From Polyangiaceae bacterium (GTDB taxonomy: Bacteria > Myxococcota_A > Polyangia > Polyangiales > Polyangiaceae), in assembly GCA_016715885.1 (NCBI GenBank), contig JADJXL010000015.1, forward strand, positions 310,001 through 374,000: DNA of 64,000 bases, read 5' to 3'. Positions 16,236 through 24,511 of the stretch are shown piece after piece; position 1 is the first letter of the stretch; the number at the start of each line of letters is the position of its first letter. The translations under genes and the position numbers were made by a program. Below the pieces are notes generated by a model that ran no database searches, was not told the DNA's origin, and was given only the letters and a program-made list of their open reading frames with translations.

Positions 16236-17629
16236 GCTTGCTGCAACGTTCATGCACCCGTGGTCTCGTTTGCCTGATCGCCCTGTCGATGGGTTGGTCC
16301 CCGCCTGCGCTTGCAGAAGACCCGCCCGCACAACTGCCGCCTGCACAATCGCCGCCACCAACGGAACCGTCGAGCGCCGACCTGTACAAGCAGCACATGT
16401 CGAATGGCGTGAAGCTGTTCAACGATGAGAACTTCGGCGCAGCGATTGCCGAATTCGAAGCGGCGTATGCCGAACGCCCGCGAGCGAGTCCGCTCGTGAA
16501 CATCGCGCTTTGCCACAAGAGTTTGTTTCATTATCCGAAGGCCATCGCGGCACTCGAACGAGCGCTCGAGCATCACGGCGACACGATGGAGCCCGAGGAT
16601 CGTACCGCCGCTGAAACGGCCGTCCGCGAGATGCGTGCGCTACTCGGCTACGTGACGGTGGAAGTGATGCCGTCGCATGCGGTGCTGTACGTCGACGACG
16701 AGCGGCTACCTCCGGGTGCGAAGGACAAACCTTTGGCGCTCGGGCCGGGCAAACACCGGATCAGTGCACGCGCGGAAGGTTATGAAAGCGCCGAAGAAGT
16801 CGTGACGGTGACGAGCGCCGATCGCGACAAGGTCGTGCGGTTTGCGCTTGCACCGAACATGGGTTGGGTGGTCGTGAAGACGGGCGATCCGGAAATGGCG
16901 ATCGCCATCGATCAACAGGCTCTCGCGCTCGGTGAATGGGCGGGCCTGGTCGAGCCTGGAACGCATCTCGTGCAGATGTACAAGCCGGGTGGAGCCGAGT
17001 ACGCGTTTCAAGTGCTCGTCGTGGCGGGCAAAGCGCAGGAGGTTCGTCCGGGCGTGGGTGGCGTTCCGATCGCGTTGCCTCGACCAGAAGCGTTGCCGGT
17101 GAAGAAGAAAGCGACGCCTGCGAAGAAGATCGCGAAGCCGCCCGCGCCTCCGCAACGAGGCGTTTATGCGCAAGGCACGGGCGCCGTTTTTTGGATGCCT
17201 GGCGAAGACAACGCGGGCGGCATGGTGGGTGCGCGCCTGGGCTATCGAATGAGCACGCCTGCGGCCATCGAGTTGATGTTCGACTACATGAGCGGCCGGA
17301 TTGCTACAGGCGAAACGTCGACCGTGGTGCTGAATGCGGCGCGGTTTGGCGGAGGCTTTCGCTTGATGAGTCCTGGGCAGAAAGCGCGATTTGTCGCGAC
17401 GATTGGCGGCGGCCTTGCCTACAAGTGGATCGGGTCCGGAGACAGTCCAGGAGGCGGCGCGTTCGGCAATCTCGATTTGGGTTTCGAATACGATTGGAGC
17501 GGCGTTTTGCTCGGTATTGCTGCACAGCAAAGCGTCCTGCTCGGGGGCGCGGACGTCGACGGCGTGGACCTTGCGGATCCTCGTTTCACGTTCGGATTGG
17601 GCGTCCGCGTCGGATATGCGTCGTGGTGA
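16232..17629 (+). CDS. Secreted TPR/PEGA protein with C-terminal beta-barrel-like domain
   Basis: A 465-residue envelope protein. A signal peptide (MSLLQRSCTRGLVCLIALS...ALAE) leads to a TPR pair around residues 55-125, then a PEGA-type beta domain (VTVEVMPSHAVLYVDDERL, residues 140-215) and a second similar unit. From about residue 310 an Ala/Lys-rich linker leads to alternating Gly/aromatic strands (GTGAVFWMPGEDNAGG to FGLGVRVGYASW) ending in Trp, the pattern of an outer-membrane beta-barrel. It is translationally coupled to the kinase gene (ATGA), so it probably belongs to the same signalling or envelope unit. Confidence 0.85.
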   Translation: MSLLQRSCTRGLVCLIALSMGWSPPALAEDPPAQLPPAQSPPPTEPSSADLYKQHMSNGVKLFNDENFGAAIAEFEAAYAERPRASPLVNIALCHKSLFHYPKAIAALERALEHHGDTMEPEDRTAAETAVREMRALLGYVTVEVMPSHAVLYVDDERLPPGAKDKPLALGPGKHRISARAEGYESAEEVVTVTSADRDKVVRFALAPNMGWVVVKTGDPEMAIAIDQQALALGEWAGLVEPGTHLVQMYKPGGAEYAFQVLVVAGKAQEVRPGVGGVPIALPRPEALPVKKKATPAKKIAKPPAPPQRGVYAQGTGAVFWMPGEDNAGGMVGARLGYRMSTPAAIELMFDYMSGRIATGETSTVVLNAARFGGGFRLMSPGQKARFVATIGGGLAYKWIGSGDSPGGGAFGNLDLGFEYDWSGVLLGIAAQQSVLLGGADVDGVDLADPRFTFGLGVRVGYASW

Positions 17630-17743
17630 CGGCTCGGCAGAGTTTGCCCGGTCCGCTCGCGATGTTTGATCGTTGAAACGCGACAACGCTGGTCGTTCGC
17701 GTGAAGAGTTCGGTATCCTGCCGGCCCTGTCCTGGGAGGGCGC

Positions 17744-19711
17744 ATGTCGCACGATCCGATCACCAGTTTGTTGAAAGAAACCCGTCGGTTCGACCCACCG
17801 GCCGATTTCGTGGCGCAGGCCAAGATCGCATCACGAAAGGCCTACGACGCCCTCTACCGCGAAAGCATCGACGACCCCGATACGTTCTGGCGTCGCGAGA
17901 CGAAAGATCTCGTCTTCCGCACGACGTGGACACAGACGCTCGACTGGACGTTGCCGCACGCGAAGTGGTTTGTCGGAGCAACCCTCAACATCACCGAGAG
18001 TTGTCTCGACAAACACATGAAGACGCCGACGCGCAACAAGGCGGCGATCCTCTGGGAAGGCGAACACGGCGAGACGCGCACGCTCACGTACGCGCAGCTT
18101 CATCGCGAAACGTTGCTCTTTGCGGAAGCGCTCGCGAAGCTCGGCGTCGAGAAGGGCGATCGCGTGGCGATCTACATGGGCATGGTGCCCGAAGTCGTCG
18201 TTGCGATGCTCGCGTGCGCGCGGCTCGGTGCAGTGCACACGGTCATTTTCGGCGGGTTTGCCGCAGACGCGATTCGTGATCGCGTCGCCGATTGCCAAGC
18301 GAAAGTGGTCATCACGCAAGACGGTGGCTACCGGCGCGGACATGTCCTCGAACTCAAGGCCACGGTCGACAGAGCGCTCGCGCAGCCCGAAGCGAAGAGC
18401 GTGCAGAAGACCGTCGTGTTCAGGCAGCTTGGAAGCGAGAAGTGCCCCGTGACGATGCACGAAGGACGCGACGTGTGGTGGCACGACATCGTCGATCCCA
18501 ACGGCCATGCGACACACGAGGCGACCATCGTCGATGCCGAGCATCCGCTGTTCATCCTCTACACGTCGGGATCCACGGGCAAACCCAAGGGCGTTTTGCA
18601 CACGACCGCCGGATACCTCACGGGCGTGCACGTCACGAGCAAGTACGTCTTCGATCTGCGCGACGACGACGTCTATTGGTGCACGGCGGACGTCGGTTGG
18701 GTGACGGGGCACAGCTACATCGTGTACGGCCCGCTCTCGAACGGCGCGACGTGCTTGATGTACGAGGGTGCGCCGAACTTCCCCGATTGGGGCCGCTTCT
18801 GGCGCCTCATCGAACGCCACCGCGTGACGATTCTCTACACCGCACCAACGGCGATTCGTGCGTTCATGCGGCAAGGCGAGAGCTGGCCGCAGAAGAGCGA
18901 TTTGTCATCGCTGAGGCTCCTCGGATCCGTTGGAGAACCAATCAATCCCGAAGCGTGGGTTTGGTATTACAAACACATCGGCGGGGAGCGTTGTCCCATC
19001 GTGGACACGTGGTGGCAGACGGAAACGGGGTCGATCATGATGACCACGCTGCCGGGTGCGGCATTCTCGAAGCCAGGTTCCACGGGTTTGCCCTTCTTCG
19101 GTGTTCAAGCCGAAGTCGTGCAGAAGAGCGGCGTGCCAGTGAAAGCGAACGAAGGCGGGCTCCTCGTGCTTCGACATCCCTGGCCCTCGATGCTTCGCAC
19201 CGTGTGGGGCGACGACGATCGCTATCGCAAGCAGTACTGGAGCGACATCGACGGTTGTTACTTCACCGGCGACGGCGCGCGTTGCGACGAAGACGGCTAC
19301 TTCTGGGTCGTCGGGCGTATCGACGACGTGCTCAACGTTGCGGGTCATCGCATCGGCACGGCGGAAATCGAGAGCACGCTCGTGTCGCATCCAGCCGTTG
19401 CGGAAGCAGCCGCCGTGGGTCGTCCGGACGAACTCAAAGGACAAGCGCTCGTGGTCTTCGTTTCGCTGCGCCCGGGCTTTACGCCTGGCTCCGAGCTCGC
19501 AACGACGCTGGCCAACCACGTGGGCCAAGAAATTGGAAAGTTCGCGCGGCCCGATCAGATTCGTTTTGCCGATGCACTTCCGAAGACGAGGAGCGGCAAG
19601 ATCATGCGTCGTCTGCTGAAAGACGTCGCATCTGGGCGCGAGACGACGGGCGACACGTCCACACTCGAAGATCTGGGTGTGCTCGCAAAGCTTCGCGCCG
19701 ACGAAGAATGA
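17744..19711 (+). CDS. acs: Acetyl-CoA synthetase
   Basis: AMP-forming acetate-CoA ligase, 655 residues, the usual length. It activates acetate to acetyl-AMP and then acetyl-CoA. Visible signatures: the AMP-binding P-loop YTSGSTGKPKG, DVGWVTGHSY, the adenylate motif WWQTETG, GYFWVVGRIDDVLNVAGHRI-like hinge and C-terminal KTRSGKIMRRLLK, whose Lys is the classic acetylation-controlled catalytic residue. GGAGG lies 6 nt before ATG 17744, so the start is firm. It stands alone; the nearest same-strand genes are 110 nt away on either side and are kinases, with no clear metabolic partner. Confidence 0.97.
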   Translation: MSHDPITSLLKETRRFDPPADFVAQAKIASRKAYDALYRESIDDPDTFWRRETKDLVFRTTWTQTLDWTLPHAKWFVGATLNITESCLDKHMKTPTRNKAAILWEGEHGETRTLTYAQLHRETLLFAEALAKLGVEKGDRVAIYMGMVPEVVVAMLACARLGAVHTVIFGGFAADAIRDRVADCQAKVVITQDGGYRRGHVLELKATVDRALAQPEAKSVQKTVVFRQLGSEKCPVTMHEGRDVWWHDIVDPNGHATHEATIVDAEHPLFILYTSGSTGKPKGVLHTTAGYLTGVHVTSKYVFDLRDDDVYWCTADVGWVTGHSYIVYGPLSNGATCLMYEGAPNFPDWGRFWRLIERHRVTILYTAPTAIRAFMRQGESWPQKSDLSSLRLLGSVGEPINPEAWVWYYKHIGGERCPIVDTWWQTETGSIMMTTLPGAAFSKPGSTGLPFFGVQAEVVQKSGVPVKANEGGLLVLRHPWPSMLRTVWGDDDRYRKQYWSDIDGCYFTGDGARCDEDGYFWVVGRIDDVLNVAGHRIGTAEIESTLVSHPAVAEAAAVGRPDELKGQALVVFVSLRPGFTPGSELATTLANHVGQEIGKFARPDQIRFADALPKTRSGKIMRRLLKDVASGRETTGDTSTLEDLGVLAKLRADEE

Positions 19712-19815
19712 TCACACTGGACGCATCTTCTCCGGCCATCCGAGCCGCGGTAGTCTGCGCGCAGACGATCCGATGACCGTCAGGTCTCGGAAATTGAGCA
19801 TCTCTTTCGCGATGG

Positions 19816-21372
19816 GTGGATAATCCAAAGCTCGAGGCGCGTGCGTTGGACATCCTGCCGGGCACCATCGTTGCAAACCGTTACCGGATCACCGGCCAGC
19901 TTGGTCGTGGCGGAATGGGCGAGGTGTTTGCTGCGGAAAACACCCGCACCGGTCGGCCCGTAGCCATCAAGCTGCTTCATGCCGATGCCAAGACGAAGGC
20001 TTCATCGGTCGAACGCTTCCGTCGCGAAGCGCGCGCGTCGGGGTCGATCAACAGCGACTACGTTACGCAAGTGCTCGATGTCGACGACGATCCCAACTAC
20101 GGCATCGTTCTCGTCTTCGAGCTGCTCGAAGGGGAAAGTCTCATCGATCGCTTGAAGCGAACGGGGCCGATTCCGTTCGACGAGCTGCATGCGATCATCG
20201 AGCAGGTTTGGATGGGTTTGGCCGATGCACATCGCGTCGGCATCATTCATCGCGACCTCAAACCATCGAACGTGTTTCTCGAACGCCGTCCCGATGGATC
20301 GACACGCGTGAAGATCCTCGACTTCGGCATCTCGAAGCTCCCCAAGACCATGGAAGGCGAAACGCTGACCGAGATGGGGCAAAGCCTCGGCACGTTTTCG
20401 TTCATGCCGCCCGAACAGATCGGCAAGGCCAAGACGGTCGATCATCGAGCAGACATCTACGCATGCACGACGTTGATCTATCAGTCGCTCACGGGGCAGC
20501 TTCCGTACATCGCGAAGAACGTGCTGGTGATGGTCGAGCAGAAGGCGAAGATGCCACCACGCACGGTCGCGGAAGCGCTCGAGGAACCTGTCGATCCAAG
20601 GCTCGAAGCGTTCATGGCCAAAGGATTGGCGCGCGACGTGAACGAGCGGTTTCAATCGGCCGGCGAAGCACTTGCTGCATGGCGTGAGCTGATGCAGCGA
20701 ACGTCGAATCCGATGCGAGCGAGCGCTGCGCCTGCACCGCAACCTCCGCCGGTGTGGTCGCAATCTTCATCGTCCGCGCCGCTCGTGCGCCCTCCGCCGC
20801 CCGTCGATATTTCGACGCGCAACGATCAGCGACCGATGGGTCCGCCGATCTACAACGAGGCCACGACGGACGACGTCGTCGCCACGGTAGCCATGCCGCG
20901 GGCGCGTCTCTTGCCCACTGCGCCGGCTGCGACAAACCCCGCGCCGACGACTCCGCCGGCGACGTCCTACGCGCCACGGGAAAACCTAGCAGCCACCATC
21001 GCGATGCCGATAACGAGCGGTCCTGCAGGTGGTTATGCGGGCGCATCGGGGTCGGGCACCTACGGTGTGGCGCAGCCGCCGACGAACACTCCGGTTCCGT
21101 ACGCGCATCCGAGCGCCGCACAGCCTGGGTATGCGAATCCTCCGCAAGCACAAGGCGTGGGTGGGTATCCGCAGCAGGGATGGCCGGGGAATGCTCCGCC
21201 AAACTCTGGACAATGGCGTCAGCAAACGGGTCCGAGCATGCCCGCAGCCGTCGAGCCAACGGCTGTGGAGTTGCCGCAGAAGCGCCCCATTCCGTTCCTG
21301 TTTTGGGGGATATTGGCCGCGCTACTCGGGTTCGCGATCGTCGGCGTCGTGTTGTACTTGACCCGGTCGTGA
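19816..21372 (+). CDS. Hanks-type Ser/Thr protein kinase with C-terminal membrane anchor
   Basis: A 518-residue kinase starting at GTG 19816 (the overlapping ATG at 19812 runs straight into a stop). The kinase domain (residues 20-290) shows GRGGMGEVFAAE, VAIKLLH, HRDLKPSNVFLE and DFGISKLPK. The activation segment reads GTFSFMPPEQ instead of the usual GTPxYMAPEQ, a mild departure. A long Pro/Gln/Ala-rich, probably disordered region (300-490) ends in a single transmembrane helix (about 496-515) and a 3-residue tail, so the protein is tail-anchored with its kinase in the cytosol. It faces a PP2C phosphatase gene 86 nt away, a plausible counterpart. Confidence 0.92.
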   Translation: MDNPKLEARALDILPGTIVANRYRITGQLGRGGMGEVFAAENTRTGRPVAIKLLHADAKTKASSVERFRREARASGSINSDYVTQVLDVDDDPNYGIVLVFELLEGESLIDRLKRTGPIPFDELHAIIEQVWMGLADAHRVGIIHRDLKPSNVFLERRPDGSTRVKILDFGISKLPKTMEGETLTEMGQSLGTFSFMPPEQIGKAKTVDHRADIYACTTLIYQSLTGQLPYIAKNVLVMVEQKAKMPPRTVAEALEEPVDPRLEAFMAKGLARDVNERFQSAGEALAAWRELMQRTSNPMRASAAPAPQPPPVWSQSSSSAPLVRPPPPVDISTRNDQRPMGPPIYNEATTDDVVATVAMPRARLLPTAPAATNPAPTTPPATSYAPRENLAATIAMPITSGPAGGYAGASGSGTYGVAQPPTNTPVPYAHPSAAQPGYANPPQAQGVGGYPQQGWPGNAPPNSGQWRQQTGPSMPAAVEPTAVELPQKRPIPFLFWGILAALLGFAIVGVVLYLTRS

Positions 21373-21457
21373 GCACGTCACGCGGATTCTCGAGACGTAG
21401 CAGTTCGTCGTAACGAACGTTTCGCGTGGCGCGCGACGTGGACGACTGACTGAGCGG

Positions 21458-22231
21458 TCAGTGTGTCCAGCGAACGACGACGCACGTGACGTTGTCGGGT
21501 CCGCCGTTTTCGTTGGCGCGTTCGATGAGCTTCGCTGCGGCCGTGGTGATGTCCGGATATTTCCCTAGGATTTCGGCGATCTCGGGGTCACTCACCGGCC
21601 CAGACAAACCGTCGGAGCAGAGCACGTACGTGTCGTTGACGGCGGGTACTTCGAAGCGCGTATCGACCTTGACGGTCTCCTTCATGCCGAGCGCGCGAAC
21701 GATGACGTTCTTGTGCGGGAAGTTCGCGATTTCCTCGGGCGTGAGGCGCTTCATCTTGATGTAGTCGTTGAGCAGCGAGTGGTCTTCGGTGAGGCACTCG
21801 AGCTTCGAATCGCGGTAGCGATAGACGCGGCTGTCGCCGACGTGCGCGATGTAAACGCCATCATTCGCCGTGAAAATGCCGACGAACGTCGTGCCCATGC
21901 CGCGTTTTTTCGATTCGCGTTGCGCCGTTTCGTAGATGCGCAAATTGGCGAGCTTGATGCCCGTGATCAGACGATTTTCTTCGTAGCCCTTCGAGCGGTC
22001 CATCTTGTAGGGCCACGTGCGCTCGGGATCGTCTTGGGTCTGCGCGAAGAACTCCTGCATCGAGTCGACTGCCATCTTCGATGCGACTTCGCCCGAAGCA
22101 TGACCACCCATTCCATCGGCAACGATGAACAGGCCATACTCCGTCATGATCGCGAAGTTGTCCTCGTTATGGTTGCGCTTGCGGCCGACGTTCGTTTCGC
22201 CGGCTACCTCAATTCGAAGCTGTTGAGCCAC
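21458..22231 (-). CDS. PP2C-type Ser/Thr protein phosphatase
   Basis: A 257-residue metal-dependent phosphatase of the Stp/PrpC type. Signature acids and motifs are all present: NEDNFAI, VADGMGGHASGE, HVGDSRVYRYR, TEDHSLLN, CSDGLSG and GGPDNVTCVVV, which bind the two catalytic metals. No membrane segment or sensor domain, so it is cytosolic. It is expected to reverse phosphorylation by Hanks kinases; its gene converges on the neighbouring kinase gene, which makes that kinase or its substrates a candidate target. The pairing is inference. Confidence 0.95.
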   Translation of the reverse strand: MAQQLRIEVAGETNVGRKRNHNEDNFAIMTEYGLFIVADGMGGHASGEVASKMAVDSMQEFFAQTQDDPERTWPYKMDRSKGYEENRLITGIKLANLRIYETAQRESKKRGMGTTFVGIFTANDGVYIAHVGDSRVYRYRDSKLECLTEDHSLLNDYIKMKRLTPEEIANFPHKNVIVRALGMKETVKVDTRFEVPAVNDTYVLCSDGLSGPVSDPEIAEILGKYPDITTAAAKLIERANENGGPDNVTCVVVRWTH

Positions 22232-22359
22232 GGTTCACCAATTGTAGAGGACTTGGGCCGCTCGAATTCCTTGATGAGCGGTTCTTGCATCGTCTGGATC
22301 GTTCGTCGGTGTGTCAACGGGGATCCAACAACTGAAAGCGGCTCCACGCAAGATGCGTG

Positions 22360-23676
22360 TTATCGCCTGCGTTCCATGAGGTCGGTCCTGGGGCGACCCG
22401 GTGTGCCAGGTGCCGGTTCGCCAAGGGTTGGCAGTTCGGCTTGCACAGGCGGGGTCGTGGGAGTCGCGCGAGGATCGGGGGCTTGTCGAAGAAGCACGGT
22501 GACTTGACGGTATTTGCCTTGACCAAACACCAAGAGCGGCACTTTCTCGCCGACCGCGTGCGTACGAATGGCTTCGGCAAGCGTTTCGGGTGACGTCACG
22601 GGCACGCCATCGACCGCGACGATCATGTCACTGACCGATGCGTCACCTGCCAAGAGTTTCGCTTCGGCCGCAGGACTATCCGGCTGGACGCTCTCGATGC
22701 GAACACCTTTCGCGACGCTGCCGATCTCGGCAACGCCTTGAATGCCGAGCCATGCCGAAGGAGCAACTGCCGTCGCAGGTACGCTTTTCAAAAACGAACG
22801 AACCGCGGTGATTGGAACGCCAAACGCGACGGGTGTGCAGGGTCGACCTTCGTTCGGCATGCAGCCTCGAGCAAGCATCGCAACGACGCGCCCGTCCTCG
22901 TCGATGATGGGAGCTCCAAGGTCGAGCGGTGAAACGCGAGCTCCGAGCTCGAATGCGTTGGGCAAGGTGGCGTCATCGGCGCCGAGCAAGGTGCGCCTGC
23001 CACGAATGACCATCTGCGTGGGTGCAAGTTTGCCGCGAACTGCCGAGAACGAACGAATCGTTGCGTCTTGCCGAACGGGGTCTTTCGTCGATGCGACGAG
23101 TCCTTCGGTCCACCTGCCGGATTGAGGAACGAGGAAGGCGAGGTCCCAGACGCGGTCGTGATGGCCGAGTTTGGCACGAACAACCTTGCCATCGGCAAAC
23201 CGAACGTCGATGTCGTTGCCGGAGCCAAGAGGAGAAAGCGCGGTGAGGACGCGACCGTCACCAGCGAGCGCTGCACCGAGCGCGATGGGTTGTCCGGCGC
23301 GTTCGATGACGACGATGCCTCGAAGCGCCTTTTCTTCCACGGAGGGACCTTTGGGCGCTGCTGGAGCTGCAGGAGGCTCGGCTTGGCGAGGCGCAGGGAG
23401 CGCTGCGGGTGGCGGCGCGATGGGAGCCGTATGCGCTGCGGGAAGCGGCGGAATTGCGCGGCGCACGGGCTGCGGTTGCGTTCGCGGAGGCAACTGGGGA
23501 GGAGCGACGGGGGCTTGCGCAAAAGCAGGAGCAGCGATGCCAAGGGACAGCGTGGCGAGGGTGACAGCCGTCCACAACCGTTGACGATGATTCACGCCTC
23601 GGGTGTGACCGCGTGCAGGGTTCGATTCGGAGTAAGAGGCAGAAGCAGCGGCGGCGGGGTCGATGTTTTTCGTCAT
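22360..23676 (-). CDS. HtrA-like trypsin-fold protein with PDZ domain, predicted catalytically dead
   Basis: A 438-residue exported protein. After a long N-terminal pre-region and a hydrophobic segment (ending APAFAQ) comes a Pro-rich linker (to about 130), then a DegP-like trypsin fold (about 135-305) and a PDZ domain (about 320-410). Against the HtrA triad, the His of TNxHVV is replaced (LTALSPLG), the Asp is kept (VWDLAFL) and the Ser of GNSGGPL is replaced (LDLGAPIIDEDG). Two of three catalytic residues are therefore missing, so I expect a binding rather than a protease function. The C-terminal 50 residues are Pro-rich and disordered. Confidence 0.82.
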   Translation of the reverse strand: MTKNIDPAAAASASYSESNPARGHTRGVNHRQRLWTAVTLATLSLGIAAPAFAQAPVAPPQLPPRTQPQPVRRAIPPLPAAHTAPIAPPPAALPAPRQAEPPAAPAAPKGPSVEEKALRGIVVIERAGQPIALGAALAGDGRVLTALSPLGSGNDIDVRFADGKVVRAKLGHHDRVWDLAFLVPQSGRWTEGLVASTKDPVRQDATIRSFSAVRGKLAPTQMVIRGRRTLLGADDATLPNAFELGARVSPLDLGAPIIDEDGRVVAMLARGCMPNEGRPCTPVAFGVPITAVRSFLKSVPATAVAPSAWLGIQGVAEIGSVAKGVRIESVQPDSPAAEAKLLAGDASVSDMIVAVDGVPVTSPETLAEAIRTHAVGEKVPLLVFGQGKYRQVTVLLRQAPDPRATPTTPPVQAELPTLGEPAPGTPGRPRTDLMERRR

Positions 23677-23898
23677 GGGGCGCTCCTCGAAGCTCGTCGA
23701 CCGAGATCTTGGCTAGCTCGATGATGTAGCGTGACAGGGGGTCTTGCAAAGGTCGCGCCGACGTTGGGCGCGCTCGGCCTGTGCGAAATCGCGATCGCCC
23801 TTCCAAGGCGGCGAGCTTTGGGGGCGATGCCGTTCGTTGGACGGAGGAGTTCGAAATTCGCTTCCCGGCTTGGTCACAAAAGAGGAGCACCCGGCAAC

Positions 23899-24507
23899 AT
23901 GGCGCGCGAAGAGGCAATCATGGCCCCGGCATTGGCACGTGCAGAAACGCTGAGTGAGGAGAAGTCGGTCGCGGACGAAGCACGCGCCATCGAAGAGCTG
24001 ATCGCGGCGGGAGACTACCGCGAAGCGCTCGCACGGTGCGCTCGAGCATATGCAGCGCCGATAGGACGACTCTGCATGGCCTTCACCGGCTCACAAGCCG
24101 ACAGTGAAGAGCTCGTGCAGGAAACGTTGGTCGCTGCGTATCACGCGTTTCCGACGTACCGGGCCGAAGGCAGCGTACGCGCGTTTCTGTACGGAATCGC
24201 GCGGCGACTGTGTGGACGGTACACCGAGACGCAGGCGCGTCAGAAGGCACGCCTGCACCTCGTGCACGACGCATCGGCGTCGCGTACCGACGCGGGCGAC
24301 TTGGCGCTCGAAAAAGAGCGCGCTCGTCGTGCACGCGAAGCGCTCGCGAAGCTCAAGCCGAGCGAGCGTGAGGCCGTGGTGCTTCGTTACGACGCCGAGC
24401 TTGGCTTTCGCGAGCTGGCTTTGGCGTGTGGCATCGACGAGGCGACGGCGCGTAAGCGCGTAAGCCGCGCCCTTGCGCGTTTGCGCGCGGAAATCGGCGA
24501 GGAATGA
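23899..24507 (+). CDS. ECF-type RNA polymerase sigma factor
   Basis: A 202-residue sigma-70 family factor with region 2 (FTGSQADSEELVQETLVAAYHAF, residues about 55-80) and region 4 (LKPSEREAVVLRYDAELGFREL to RKRVSRALARLRAEIGE), so the ECF pattern. An N-terminal 40-residue helix precedes region 2. The ATG at 23899 follows GAGGAG by 11 nt; ATG 23920 is an alternative. It is directly followed, after 4 nt, by a gene encoding an anti-sigma-type zinc finger and FecR domain, the usual genetic pairing of an ECF sigma with its membrane-bound regulator. Confidence 0.88.
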   Translation: MAREEAIMAPALARAETLSEEKSVADEARAIEELIAAGDYREALARCARAYAAPIGRLCMAFTGSQADSEELVQETLVAAYHAFPTYRAEGSVRAFLYGIARRLCGRYTETQARQKARLHLVHDASASRTDAGDLALEKERARRAREALAKLKPSEREAVVLRYDAELGFRELALACGIDEATARKRVSRALARLRAEIGEE

Positions 24508-24511
24508 AGCG

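Noticed and set aside
18292..19776. 494-residue plus-strand frame inside acs
   Set aside because: Shifted frame of the acetyl-CoA synthetase gene, Arg-rich and without domains.
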